A stretch of DNA of 64,000 bases, from NCBI GenBank assembly GCA_049515555.1, contig JBEKTY010000033.1, forward strand, positions 5,533 to 69,532. The letters run 5' to 3'. Below the pieces are notes generated by a model, which was given only the letters and a program-made list of their open reading frames with translations, was not told where the DNA came from and searched no databases. The DNA comes from JBEKTY01 sp049515555 (lineage in GTDB: Bacteria; Planctomycetota; Planctomycetia; Pirellulales; Thermoguttaceae). The translations under genes were made by a program, and so were the position numbers. Shown in pieces: positions 34,118-43,985 of this stretch (position 1 is the stretch's first letter; each line of letters begins with the position of its first letter).

Positions 34118-35464
34118 ATGAACGCTCATGGCCGCAGTAATAGGGCTACCTCACGGCGCAGGTTCTTTCAGCAGTCGGGCGGCATCGTGGCGGGCGCGGC
34201 GCTGACCGGCGCCCTTTCGACGCGGGCCTATGCCGGTGAACAGAACATGATCAAGATTGCCTTGGTGGGTTGCGGCGGACGCGGCACGGGGGCGGCTGCC
34301 CAAGCCTTGAGCACCCAAGGCCCTACGAAGCTCTGGGCGATGGCCGACTTCTTCGATGTCCGCTTGCAGCCCAGCCTGCGGTTCCTGGCCGGGCAATTCG
34401 CCAAGCAGGTCGACGTTCCCAAGGAGCGGCAGTTCGTGGGCCTGGACGCCTACCGCAAGGCGATCGACGCGCTGGGACCGGGCGGCGTCGTGCTGCTGAC
34501 CACGCCGCCGGCTTTCCGGCCCATTCACCTGGAATATGCCGTGGCCCAAGGCTGCCACGTTTTCATGGAGAAATCGTTCGCCGTGGACGCCCCGGGCGTT
34601 CGCCGCGTTCTGAAGGCCGGCGAAGAGGCCAAGCAGAAGAACCTGAAGATCGCCGGCGGTCTGATGAGCCGCCACTACAAGCCGCTGGAAGAGGCGGTGG
34701 CCCAACTGCACAACGGCCTGATCGGCGAGATCATCACGCTGTGGAACTACCGCGAGCACGACCCGGTGGGCTTCACCCCGAAGCCGCCCGGCATGAGCGA
34801 GCTGGGCCATCAGATCCGCAACTACTCCAATTTCACCTGGGTGAATGGGAGCTTCCTGCTGGACTGGCTGATCCACGACATCGACGTGTGCTGCTGGATC
34901 AAGGACGCCTGGCCGGTGTCGGCCCAGGGCCAGGGCGGCCGCCAGGTCCGCACCGAGCCCGATCAGTTGTTCGACCACTACGCCGTGGAATACAGCTTTG
35001 CCGATGGCACGCGGATGTTCACGCAAGGCCGGCATATCGCCGGTTGCTGGGGCTTTTGCGGCAACGTGATTCTTGGCGCCAAGGGGTCTGCCGTCGGCAG
35101 CGGATGGGGGCAGCGGCCCGCTATCTACAAGGGGCACAAGCGGACTCGGGAAAACCTGATTTGGGAGTATAAGGGAGCGGAGTGCAATGATTACCAGGTG
35201 GAACACGACCTGCTCTTCGACGCCATCCGCCGCGACAAACCATACAATGAGGCCGAGCGCTGCGCACAGGCTGCCATGGCCGGGATTATCGGCCGCATGG
35301 CGGCCGAGTCGGGCAAAGAGGTCACCTGGGAGCAGGCGATGCAATCGAACCTCGAGCTGGCGCCGGGGCTGAGCCAGTACACCATGGATTCCAATCCCCC
35401 GGTGATGCCGGACGCCCAAGGCCGTTACCCGATCGCCATGCCCGGCATTACCAAGGTGCTGTGA
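34118..35464 (+). CDS. Tat-exported Gfo/Idh/MocA family oxidoreductase
   Basis: 448 residues from the ATG at 34118 (GAGAAAGGA upstream). Tat signal SRRRFFQQSGGIVAGAALTG, then cofactor fold IKIALVGCGGRGTGAAAQAL, strand VVLLTTPPAFRP and the Lys motif HVFMEKSFAVD. The C-terminal domain includes DWLIHDIDVCCWI with the family's Asp/His pair. More divergent from the other two members than they are from each other. Separated from the preceding member by a palindromic repeat, which may attenuate read-through. Confidence 0.9.
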   Translation: MNAHGRSNRATSRRRFFQQSGGIVAGAALTGALSTRAYAGEQNMIKIALVGCGGRGTGAAAQALSTQGPTKLWAMADFFDVRLQPSLRFLAGQFAKQVDVPKERQFVGLDAYRKAIDALGPGGVVLLTTPPAFRPIHLEYAVAQGCHVFMEKSFAVDAPGVRRVLKAGEEAKQKNLKIAGGLMSRHYKPLEEAVAQLHNGLIGEIITLWNYREHDPVGFTPKPPGMSELGHQIRNYSNFTWVNGSFLLDWLIHDIDVCCWIKDAWPVSAQGQGGRQVRTEPDQLFDHYAVEYSFADGTRMFTQGRHIAGCWGFCGNVILGAKGSAVGSGWGQRPAIYKGHKRTRENLIWEYKGAECNDYQVEHDLLFDAIRRDKPYNEAERCAQAAMAGIIGRMAAESGKEVTWEQAMQSNLELAPGLSQYTMDSNPPVMPDAQGRYPIAMPGITKVL

Positions 35465-35516
35465 AGTCGTTGGGGCGGGCGCTACACTGCCAATAGCAAC
35501 CAAAAGGAGATTATCC

Positions 35517-36869
35517 ATGCAGAGACCAGTCTCACGTCGCGACGTGCTCGCCGGGAGCGCCGCGCTGGCGGCCGGCGCCGGCCTTTTTTCGATCGTGCCC
35601 CGCCACGCCCTGGGTGGCCCGCGCAACATCCCGCCCAGCGAGAAGATGAACATTGCCGGTATCGGCGTGGGCGGCATGGGCGCGGCGAATCTTAGCGCGC
35701 TGGAGTCGGAGAACATCGTCGCCCTGTGCGACGTCGACCACAACGTTGCCGGCAACACCATCAAGCGCTATCCGAAAGCCAAGCTTTACACCGACTTCCG
35801 CCAGATGCTCGACCGGCAGAAGGACATCGACGGCGTGCTGGTCGCCACGCCCGACCACACCCACGCGGTGATTTCCATGGCGGCCATGCGTGCCGGCAAG
35901 CACGTGTATTGCCAGAAGCCGCTGACGCACGACGTTTACGAGGCCCGCATGCTGGCCCAGGCGGCCCGAGAGTACAAGGTGGCCACGCAGATGGGCATCC
36001 AAGGGCATTCCATGGAGGGCATCCGGTTGATCTGCGAATGGATCTGGGCCGGGGCGATCGGCGAGGTCCGCGAGGTGGAAGCCTGGTGCAGCCTGTCGTA
36101 CTATCCCTGGGGCCACGCCGGCTGGAGCTCGCAGTGGGGCGTGCGGCCCACGGAAACGCCGCCCCTGCCGGCCGGACTGGCCTGGGACCTGTGGATCGGC
36201 CCGGCGCCCATGCGCCCCTATCATCGGGCGTATCATCCGAGCACCTGGCGCTGCTTCTGGGATTTCGGCTGCGGCATGATGGGCGACCGCGGCGCACACA
36301 CGCTCGATCCGGTGTTCCAGGCCCTGAAGCTCTGCCCGCCCACGAGCATCGACGCCACCTCTTGCGGCAATACGGCCGAGGTGCATCCGCTGTCGGCGGT
36401 CGTAACCTTCCGCTTCCCCGCGCGGGCCGGGCTGCCGCCCCTGAAGCTCACCTGGTATGAAGGCACGCGGCCGCCGCGCCCGGACGAGCTGGAGGACGGC
36501 CGCAACATGCCCGGCGAGGGCGGGGCGCTCTTCAAGGGCACCAAGGGCACGATCATGGCCGGCGTGTACGGCGAAAGCCCGCGGATCATCCCCGAGGCCA
36601 AGATGCAGGAGGCCAAGGTGCCCGAAAAGACGCTGCCGCGGGTGCGCGGCTCGCACGAGCAGGACTGGATACGGGCCTGCAAGACGGGCGAGCCGGCCGG
36701 CGCCGAGTTCGCCTACTCCGGCCCCCTCACGGAAATCTGCCTCCTGGGCAACATCGCCAAGCGCGTCGACGCCCGCATCCTGTGGGACCCCCCGAACCTC
36801 AAGATCACCAACCTGCCCGAGGCCAACCGCTACGTGCGCACCGAGTACCGGAAGGGATGGGAGTTGTGA
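35517..36869 (+). CDS. Tat-exported Gfo/Idh/MocA family oxidoreductase
   Basis: 450 residues from the ATG at 35517 (AAAGGAG seven bases upstream), 52 bp after the preceding gene. Tat signal SRRDVLAGSAALAAGAGL; cofactor fold MNIAGIGVGGMGAANL; ATPDHTHA; Lys motif HVYCQKPLTHD. The C-terminal domain has MMGDRGAHTLDPVFQAL, matching the conserved Gly-x-His-x-x-Asp segment. The 3' end is followed at once by a sequence block common to mobile junctions (AAAAGGGGTCAG) and an IS21 remnant, so the operon may once have extended further. Confidence 0.9.
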   Translation: MQRPVSRRDVLAGSAALAAGAGLFSIVPRHALGGPRNIPPSEKMNIAGIGVGGMGAANLSALESENIVALCDVDHNVAGNTIKRYPKAKLYTDFRQMLDRQKDIDGVLVATPDHTHAVISMAAMRAGKHVYCQKPLTHDVYEARMLAQAAREYKVATQMGIQGHSMEGIRLICEWIWAGAIGEVREVEAWCSLSYYPWGHAGWSSQWGVRPTETPPLPAGLAWDLWIGPAPMRPYHRAYHPSTWRCFWDFGCGMMGDRGAHTLDPVFQALKLCPPTSIDATSCGNTAEVHPLSAVVTFRFPARAGLPPLKLTWYEGTRPPRPDELEDGRNMPGEGGALFKGTKGTIMAGVYGESPRIIPEAKMQEAKVPEKTLPRVRGSHEQDWIRACKTGEPAGAEFAYSGPLTEICLLGNIAKRVDARILWDPPNLKITNLPEANRYVRTEYRKGWEL

Positions 36870-36893
36870 AAAGGGGTCAGAACTATTATTCAG

Positions 36894-37054
36894 TTAACTT
36901 AGAATCGCTTGAATCCTCGCCATCGTGAGCCGGTTCGCCATGTAGGACCCTCCAGTCGTCGAAAAACTGGAAATCCTACCAGCGAACCCCCTCTCTCTCA
37001 GGATGGCTGGTTTTCAAGCGCCCATAGATGGCTGGTTTTCAGCACCCACTGACA
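36894..37054 (-). mobile_element. IS21-family left-end remnant with istA start
   Basis: Read on the minus strand it starts TGTCAGTGGGTGCTGAAAAC and contains two copies of an end repeat (complement TGGCTGGTTTTCAAGCGCCC at 37004-37023; diverged copy 37029-37048). An istA-like frame starts at 36941 (MANRLTMARIQAILS) and stops after 15 codons at 36894. The remaining istA and istB are absent. The end lies 25 bp past the stop of the 2207-residue gene. Confidence 0.7.
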
Positions 37055-37079
37055 GATAGGCCCGTTAAGATAAAGGAGA

Positions 37080-40000
37080 TCAGTTGTAAGTCCTCGCCGG
37101 GCGGAAACCATTAAAAATGTCCCGGGACTCGGGAGCGTTCCAGCCACGGAAAGCCGAGCGGAGGTACCACGGAGGATAGTTGAACCCGCCGCCTCGTAAC
37201 ACACGGCTGGTGGCGTCCGTGACAACTGAGTTATCCTCTCTATCCTCGGCGGCCTTGCCACCTTGCCCTGCCTTGTAGGAGCGATTGCTATCGTGGCACC
37301 ATGCCCATACGTTCCCGTGCATGTCAAACAAACCGAAGTCGTTGGGCTTCAAACTCCCCACCGGCCAGCTTCTATCACCTGAGTTCTTCGTGTACCAACA
37401 ATACTTGCCCAGCAACTCCTCAGATTGGCCGTAGTACCTGCTCGTCACCGCCCCCGCCCGACACGCATATTCCCATTCCGACTCTGTAGGCAGGCGATAG
37501 CCAGTCCGCTTCAAGTAGTCCGGGGCTGGCTTCATGCCTGCGTCGTACCTGCCGTCCTTATTCCGCTCGTAACACCACTCCTGTTGCGGCAATCCCTCTT
37601 GCTCGCTCAGCCAGTTACAATACTCGGCCGCCTCATACCAGCTCATGCCATGTACCGGGCAATCGCCAACAGGAGCATACTGCCGAGTGTAGGAATGGTC
37701 CCTGCGGAAGCGAACGTACTGGTCCACTGTCACCGCCTTCGCAGCGATGGCAAACGTGTGCCCGATCCGCTCTCGGTGCAGGCTCTCGTCGTCACACCGC
37801 CACGGCTCGCTCGTCGGCGATCCCATAAGAAACTCCACCAGGCCGGGAATGACCACCATCGTCTGGCCTTCGCCCGTGACGTACCACTGTGGCCTCGCTT
37901 CGCCTTTCTTCTGGGCCAACTCCTGCCGGATGCTCTGGAAGCGCTGCTCCCTTCGCTGCTTGTTTTTCGCCCACTCCTGTTCCGTTTGTCTGAGCCACTG
38001 GTCCTGCTTCCATGTGCGAAGTACCCACTCTGCCGCTGCGTGCAGGCCGGGATCGGGGTCGTTGCGGTACAACTGACGCAACCTCTGCATCAGCAACTCT
38101 CGCTCACCCGGTGCAAACGCTTGATCTCCGAACTCGCCCAGACTCAAGAGCAAGGCCCGGCGAATCGTCAGATCAGGCTCTTCTTCCAGTCGCCTTACAA
38201 TGGCCCTGGGATCAGCGCCCATCGGGCCCAGGCGATGGATGAGATAGCTCCGCACGGTTGGATCGGGACTGTGCTTTAGCAAGGGCCAGACCTTTTCGGG
38301 CCTGGCCATTCTGAGGAGGGCCACTGCCGCATTGGCCTGGCGTTTAGCCAAGTTCTCTTTGTCGTTCTCGGACACCACGGGCCGGTGCCATACGGAGGCC
38401 GATAGCCGTTGGCGTCCCTGGCCGATAGCGGCAACAGAAATTGCCATGGGCCGATAGCCCAGCGAAATGAGCTTCCTACATCCTTCGAGGTGTCGCTCGG
38501 GTGAGAGTCCATGCAACTCCTGCGACTCGTACTTAGCACTCGTCCCCCAAACGGCAGTGTAGCGTGTCAGTTGGTCGACGACCATCCTTTCAATCGTACT
38601 ATCGGACAACAGTGGCTCAATCAATGGCTCCCGCTGAAACCGAACGAACTGGCGGTGGTCTTCTACAAGCATTTCCCTCAGAATCTTCGTGCATTCTCTC
38701 AGGCAGTCGTCGGCCAGTGCCAATCGCCCTCTCGCTCGGAGGATCTGAGCGGCCATCGCATAGGCTTTGGCACACGAGAATCTCTGTGCAGATATAAATG
38801 CAGGGCCATCGGGTCTATCGCCGTGTGAGTCGATGACAACGCTGTGAATGCGATGCCGCTTCAGGTATGCGCCAAGAAACAACACCTTTTCACTTGGCGT
38901 CCGCCAGTACTTATCCAGCGAAAGGCTCGACGACTGACCTGCCCACCGGATTATCTCTTTTCCGTCACAGATTACACGTACTGAACCGGGGGTCACGTGG
39001 TACTCGATGACGGATGTCTTGCCATCTTTAAGTACGCTGCCGGTATGCGTCGTCAAGTTGCCGATTCTATTTCCGTCAACGTTCTCGATTGCGCTTTTGT
39101 TCTCGAAATCAAGCGTCACTTGAAAACGTCGTCCTTGCGTGGAGAGACCGACAATAAAGGCATGCGGCTCCTTATCGGAGGGCAACTTCTCGGGCGTCAC
39201 GGTCGCCCGGACTGTGTACTCGTCAGGCAACACGTATGGAATCTCGATACGGCAGCCAAGCCCGACTGGTGAGATAAGAGCCTCCGAGTCAACTTCCCAA
39301 TGCCCAGTGGCATACTCTCGGTCAGGATCGACAAGGCGCAAGAGATCAAACGGAGCCTGGTCAGAGTATTCTGGCAATCGGGCGAGGTTTCCAAGAATGG
39401 CCTTATCCTCGGCTTGCGTGTCTGCGAGATATTCCCATACCTTAGCCTCAAACCGTCCTACTGGCAATTGCCTCAATCGCTCTATCGCCTTGTAGGCGCT
39501 CTCGTTTTCGCCTTTCAGAAGAAGAATCTTTGCTCGCAGACGCAATGCTGACAAGCATTGGCTGTCGGATTCGCAGAGAAGCGATAGATCGGGCATTGCT
39601 TTGTCATCCCGTCCGAGAACAGCATTAGCGCTAGCCCGAGCAAGGCGAGCCTTTGGATCGTCTGGTTGCGATTTCAAGGCAACTTCCGCCTCAGCGGCTT
39701 GCTGCTCGCAACGCTCGGTCGTTGTCAACGTGGGGGAAGCATCACCAACGTGAATGTCCCGTAGCAAGCCGTGAAAAGTGACGTTTGCCTCAAACTCGGA
39801 TTCCGTTTGGTTCCAAGAGCAGTCCCACGTTCCTCCTGCCTTGAGCCTGACGCCGCAAAGTCTATTCTGGCCGTCCAAGCCTTGGAACACTTGGAGCGCC
39901 CTTTGGAAGCGGAAACCGGCCTTCTCCAAAGCATCTTCCACGGATTTGCGATTGTCTTCGGTGGCTCCGACATACAGACGGGAATCTTCGTTGCCGACCA

Positions 40001-43000
40001 TACGCTTGGCCCAGAGCCCGCAGTACCTCTCTGTGGGAGTGCCGTTGGCTTCCACCAGGTATCCGGCGACATCGATGGCACAATATCCAGTTGTGCGAAG
40101 TTGGTCGTCCTGCTTTCGCATAGTGTCCGCAGACAACCCGTGAGCGAGTTGCCAGTCTAGCCCATCACGGGTCCAGACACCGGCGACGAGAACCTCAGCC
40201 CTTTGCACTCGCCGCACCGCCCCGCTTGGGACCGTGGCGACAGCACAAGGACGGAAGCGAATGGGACGATAGCCAGATTTCCGCAACCTCTCCGCCACCT
40301 CAACGAACTCTCCCAGGGCCATCGTCTGGCAGAAGGCGAAACGCTCGGCGACGATGCCCTCGGCCGACTCGATTTTCTGCACCAAGGCCGCGTCGGGCTT
40401 CTGCCAGGCGGGGTTGAGTGGCGGGTCGGCCCAGGTCGGTTCGAGACGCTTGTCGATTTCCGCCAGCGGCAGTCTTGCCCCGCTTTCTCCGTGTCCTTTC
40501 AGCTTTGGGAAGAGCACGGCGAACTGCTTTTCGTTGGCGTCCAGAACAGGATCGGCCAGCTTACTCGCCTGGTCGGCAGCGTAATCGGCGAGCACATTCG
40601 TAGCGACTAATCGCTCCTTTTCCGCCCGAGTGGAATCTCGCAAAACCTTCGCCAACGGGCCTAACAGGCTGCCTCTAATGGGCCGAAATCCCTCGATCCA
40701 GATCCCAAGGACAAGAGGGTGCTCCGCCACAATCTGATCTACAAGTGGTCCGCTGGCCTTCTCCCACCGCTGGCTGTTGGGGTCAAAGGTTGCCAAGGCA
40801 CATGCTGCCCGGAGGCGTTCGCTTTCTTTCCCTTGGGCCGGTCGCTCGACAACGGCCCACAATTTGTCCGTCAACGCATCCTTGTGAGGAGCCAGGGCGT
40901 CTCGAATCACGGGGACTTCCTGGGGCTTGGCGTCGAGAAGCCGCTCGTAAAGATAGTCCTTCTTGCCTGCATTCCCAGGCAACAGGGCAAGGCTGGCGTG
41001 GAGTTTCCGGGCTGAGGTCTTGGGAGCTTTCTCGTACTCTTCTTCGAGCATAGGATCGGTCCAGGTCCGATAATCTTCCATCTCGTCGATGACTCCCAGC
41101 ACTTGGGCGATATCGGCATCAAGGAGTCGCTGCACCAGACTTGTGGCGTGGCTCGCTTTGGTGTGCTCGATGACCTGACTCCGAATCGTCAAGCCGGTCA
41201 TAGCCAGGACGACGAGGGAAGCGGCAAGGGCGAGGCCACGCAGACCGTGATACCGCCCCGCCTTCCGCATCATCCTTCGCTGTGGGTCAGTCCAGTTGTT
41301 CTTGTTGACCAGCAGCCGGACGTTGAGAAACTCCCACCAAGCGGGCAGTTGCCGATTCTCTGCCTTGGCGTTCCACAATGCCGACCTTTCCGCCAACCGC
41401 AGTTCGGCCCGGCCACGCCGGGTTTCCTTCTGCTTGCGTGTCAGCCAGTCCCGCAGGGACGGAACCAGATAGTCATGGGTCAGTTGATAATACTTGCCTT
41501 CAGCGGCAGCCTGCCGCCCGTCTTCGGAATCCAGCCCTTTGGGATCGGTGGGCGTTACCAACCGAAGCTCGCCATCCAAGATTCGCAACAAGTCCACAAA
41601 GTCCTTCGGACACCCGGCGTAGCCCGAGCTTTCCAACAACTCTTGGTGTGACCGCATTTGGCCCCTGATCTCCATACCGGGTTCGGGCAAAAGGGTCTTG
41701 AGGAGCAATCTGGCCGCTTTCTGGTGGAGCCGATGTTCGGGCGGAGCCGTGGCCGCACTGAAGGTTTCTTCAAGAAATGTGACGCCGACACCTTCCGTGC
41801 CGCCCACTGCTTTCAGCGTGCTAGGTGTCCACGGCTTGCCCTTCATCATCTCCGAAAACAATGCCAGCCGGACGCACACGACCTTTCCCTCCTCGGCCAG
41901 CCCGGTGGCGGCCTGTTCCAGGAAAACCGTCTGCTCCTTGCCAGTCTCGGCACGCTTCTCTGGGAGCTTGCCAAAGGCCCTGCCAAACGCTGCAAGGACT
42001 CTCTTTGCATGATCGATGTCGAAGAGATCAACCGCAATGGAGTTCTGTCCCTCTACAAGTTCGACTTCCAATTCCTGCATGAACCGAGTCACCGCCATCC
42101 AAAAATCATCCCGCACCATGACGATGCACTGGACCCGCTCCCCATCACATTGCCGAACGGCCTCAACCAATTGGGATTGCCCTTGATCTCGTTGGGCATG
42201 AAGCCATTGTTCGAACTGGTCGAGGACGATTAGAACCTTCTTACCCGCAGGAATCCCTCGTCCACGGCGAAGAGCGGCGATGCTGTCTTTAAGGCCGAGA
42301 TTTCCATGCAAACCTGGACACTGCTTTCGTAATCCCCGGAGTAGACGGGCCTCGGTGTTATCAGCAGTGGCCTCGATGAAGACGAGAACGACGTGTGCAG
42401 CCAAGCGGGGCAACAACCCTGCCTTCACCAGCGACGACTTGCCGCAACCCGATGGCCCGTAGATCAAGCCCACTCGAAAAGTCTTGTCTGAGTTCGTCTC
42501 CTCGACCCGATATTTCCAGAAACGGATGCTCTCCGGCAGTCCGTCTCGGTCCCGAGGGCCAGGAAGAAGTTCCAGGAAGAAATCAGCGTCCTGGGCATCG
42601 AAAGATCGTAACCCCTTGGGGACGATCTTGAGGGGCTTGCCTGAATCCAATCCAGCGGGCGAGGGTGTCACCGCTGCGGGAGCAACCAGTTGTACCTCCA
42701 CTTTCCCAGCGTCAACCGGCTGCCCCACTTCGGCTGTCTGGGCAAGGAAGTGCCGCAGGTCTTTCGCCATGTCAATAGCGGTGGTGTAACGGTCCCTGGC
42801 CCGTTTGGACAGGGCCTTCAGACATATCCTTTCCAACTCGTTGGGAATTGAATCGTCCAGTTGCCGTGGCGGGCGTGCTTCTAGGCTTCGGATGAGTTCG
42901 ATGGTTTCCTCCCGGTTGGCACCCGAGAATGGCCGAGTCGCTGTGAGCAACTCGTAGAAGACCACCCCCAGGCTGAAGATGTCTGCCCGGCCATCCACCA

Positions 43001-43703
43001 GATGCCCCTCACCACGGGCCTGCTCGGGACTCATGTACGCTGGCGTGCCGCCTCCCCCAGAACCCTCGCCGAAGTCTTCTTCCTTCAGTGCCAACCCGAA
43101 ATCGGCCACATAGGGTTTACCACTCGAATCAAGGAGGATATTGGAGGGCTTGATGTCCCGATGCACCACCCTGTGCAGATGGGCGTGGTGCAAGGCTTCG
43201 GCAATGGTCGCCACGAGTTCTGCCGCTTGGCAGTGCGATAGGGGATTGTTCTTGATCCTTACTGCCAGGTTGGTTCCCTCGATGAACTTGGAAACCACGT
43301 AGCACAGCCCATCCTCAGTTCGACCCACGTCGTGAACGGGGACGATGTTCGCATGGTCGAGGCAGGCTACAACCTGGGCTTCCTTCAGATAGAGTTCTAT
43401 GTCTTCCGGGCTATTCACCAAGTGGCGGTGTGGCACCTTGATGGCAACGGGCCGCTTCAATTCGTCGTCGTAGCCTTGGTAGACCGTGCCGAACGCCCCT
43501 TTGCCCAAGACCCGTTCGTTGCGGTATCTGCCAATGCGGTCGGGATGGCCGCCTGCATCCTGCTGGGCCGCTTCGGGGTGCTGGCGGGTGGTATCGCCGC
43601 CGGTTTGCGAGGACTCCGGTTCACTGGCCTGCCACTGGGCCGTCTCCGGCAGATTTGTGGACGGTGGTTGCAGCGGATCGGTGCGGTCGTTGGGATCAGC
43701 CAT
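37080..43703 (-). CDS. Giant Ser/Thr kinase-STAND ATPase-FGE-fold protein
   Basis: 2207 residues. Residues 58-320: Hanks kinase with GKGAFG (67-72), Lys89, HRD 181-183, DFG 201-203 and SPEQARG. About 365-800: nSTAND-type P-loop NTPase with Walker A GPSGCGKSS (416-424) and Walker B KKVLIVLDQFEQW (about 490). Transmembrane helix at about 830 (GLALAASLVVLAMTGL). Then helical repeats, a TPR-like part (about 1330-1450), a concanavalin-like sandwich (about 1490-1640), HEAT-like repeats (about 1760-1850), and from about 1940 a formylglycine-generating-enzyme/C-lectin fold (PTESEWEYACRAG, DMHGNVWAW, RVLRGGGF, GFRPAR). The usual active-site Cys pair is absent, so that domain probably binds rather than oxidises. 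Inferred sensor/effector; lower G+C than its neighbours. Confidence 0.9.
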   Translation of the reverse strand: MADPNDRTDPLQPPSTNLPETAQWQASEPESSQTGGDTTRQHPEAAQQDAGGHPDRIGRYRNERVLGKGAFGTVYQGYDDELKRPVAIKVPHRHLVNSPEDIELYLKEAQVVACLDHANIVPVHDVGRTEDGLCYVVSKFIEGTNLAVRIKNNPLSHCQAAELVATIAEALHHAHLHRVVHRDIKPSNILLDSSGKPYVADFGLALKEEDFGEGSGGGGTPAYMSPEQARGEGHLVDGRADIFSLGVVFYELLTATRPFSGANREETIELIRSLEARPPRQLDDSIPNELERICLKALSKRARDRYTTAIDMAKDLRHFLAQTAEVGQPVDAGKVEVQLVAPAAVTPSPAGLDSGKPLKIVPKGLRSFDAQDADFFLELLPGPRDRDGLPESIRFWKYRVEETNSDKTFRVGLIYGPSGCGKSSLVKAGLLPRLAAHVVLVFIEATADNTEARLLRGLRKQCPGLHGNLGLKDSIAALRRGRGIPAGKKVLIVLDQFEQWLHAQRDQGQSQLVEAVRQCDGERVQCIVMVRDDFWMAVTRFMQELEVELVEGQNSIAVDLFDIDHAKRVLAAFGRAFGKLPEKRAETGKEQTVFLEQAATGLAEEGKVVCVRLALFSEMMKGKPWTPSTLKAVGGTEGVGVTFLEETFSAATAPPEHRLHQKAARLLLKTLLPEPGMEIRGQMRSHQELLESSGYAGCPKDFVDLLRILDGELRLVTPTDPKGLDSEDGRQAAAEGKYYQLTHDYLVPSLRDWLTRKQKETRRGRAELRLAERSALWNAKAENRQLPAWWEFLNVRLLVNKNNWTDPQRRMMRKAGRYHGLRGLALAASLVVLAMTGLTIRSQVIEHTKASHATSLVQRLLDADIAQVLGVIDEMEDYRTWTDPMLEEEYEKAPKTSARKLHASLALLPGNAGKKDYLYERLLDAKPQEVPVIRDALAPHKDALTDKLWAVVERPAQGKESERLRAACALATFDPNSQRWEKASGPLVDQIVAEHPLVLGIWIEGFRPIRGSLLGPLAKVLRDSTRAEKERLVATNVLADYAADQASKLADPVLDANEKQFAVLFPKLKGHGESGARLPLAEIDKRLEPTWADPPLNPAWQKPDAALVQKIESAEGIVAERFAFCQTMALGEFVEVAERLRKSGYRPIRFRPCAVATVPSGAVRRVQRAEVLVAGVWTRDGLDWQLAHGLSADTMRKQDDQLRTTGYCAIDVAGYLVEANGTPTERYCGLWAKRMVGNEDSRLYVGATEDNRKSVEDALEKAGFRFQRALQVFQGLDGQNRLCGVRLKAGGTWDCSWNQTESEFEANVTFHGLLRDIHVGDASPTLTTTERCEQQAAEAEVALKSQPDDPKARLARASANAVLGRDDKAMPDLSLLCESDSQCLSALRLRAKILLLKGENESAYKAIERLRQLPVGRFEAKVWEYLADTQAEDKAILGNLARLPEYSDQAPFDLLRLVDPDREYATGHWEVDSEALISPVGLGCRIEIPYVLPDEYTVRATVTPEKLPSDKEPHAFIVGLSTQGRRFQVTLDFENKSAIENVDGNRIGNLTTHTGSVLKDGKTSVIEYHVTPGSVRVICDGKEIIRWAGQSSSLSLDKYWRTPSEKVLFLGAYLKRHRIHSVVIDSHGDRPDGPAFISAQRFSCAKAYAMAAQILRARGRLALADDCLRECTKILREMLVEDHRQFVRFQREPLIEPLLSDSTIERMVVDQLTRYTAVWGTSAKYESQELHGLSPERHLEGCRKLISLGYRPMAISVAAIGQGRQRLSASVWHRPVVSENDKENLAKRQANAAVALLRMARPEKVWPLLKHSPDPTVRSYLIHRLGPMGADPRAIVRRLEEEPDLTIRRALLLSLGEFGDQAFAPGERELLMQRLRQLYRNDPDPGLHAAAEWVLRTWKQDQWLRQTEQEWAKNKQRREQRFQSIRQELAQKKGEARPQWYVTGEGQTMVVIPGLVEFLMGSPTSEPWRCDDESLHRERIGHTFAIAAKAVTVDQYVRFRRDHSYTRQYAPVGDCPVHGMSWYEAAEYCNWLSEQEGLPQQEWCYERNKDGRYDAGMKPAPDYLKRTGYRLPTESEWEYACRAGAVTSRYYGQSEELLGKYCWYTKNSGDRSWPVGSLKPNDFGLFDMHGNVWAWCHDSNRSYKAGQGGKAAEDREDNSVVTDATSRVLRGGGFNYPPWYLRSAFRGWNAPESRDIFNGFRPARTYN

Positions 43704-43753
43704 AGAGCCACCAACTCTTGAAAAGGAGAGCTACACCCATCCGAGATAGGCCG

Positions 43754-43782
43754 ATTATAGCACTCCCGTTGAAAAGGGACAA
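43754..43782 (-). promoter_or_regulatory. Promoter of the giant kinase-STAND gene
   Basis: On the minus strand: TTGTCC (43782-43777), 17-bp spacer, perfect TATAAT (43759-43754), about 45 bases before the ATG at 43703. Confidence 0.6.
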
Positions 43783-43985
43783 GAAGGGGGGGAGGTCGGC
43801 AGCGGGTCAAGCGTGGTCAGGGGAGTCCCATGTCGGCCGAGTGTCTGTCTTAGCCTGTTTCCACGGCCAACCCGTGAAACTCGCTCCACCCTCTTCAACT
43901 TCGCAACCTGCCCGAGGGTGGCCCATGTCTTTGACGCTGTACCGCTACCGCACGGAAACCTGGGCAGGACCGAAGTAGGTCGACA

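Noticed and set aside
36870..36900. Sequence AAAAGGGGTCAGAACTATTA after the last Gfo/Idh/MocA gene as a REP or IS200 end
   Set aside because: It resembles blocks I recall near REP-type transposases, but no second copy or transposase is present, so it is not called as an element.
37055..37079. Missing 3' half of the interrupted aldo/keto reductase beside the IS21 left end
   Set aside because: Only 25 bp separate the element from the giant gene stop and they do not encode reductase sequence.
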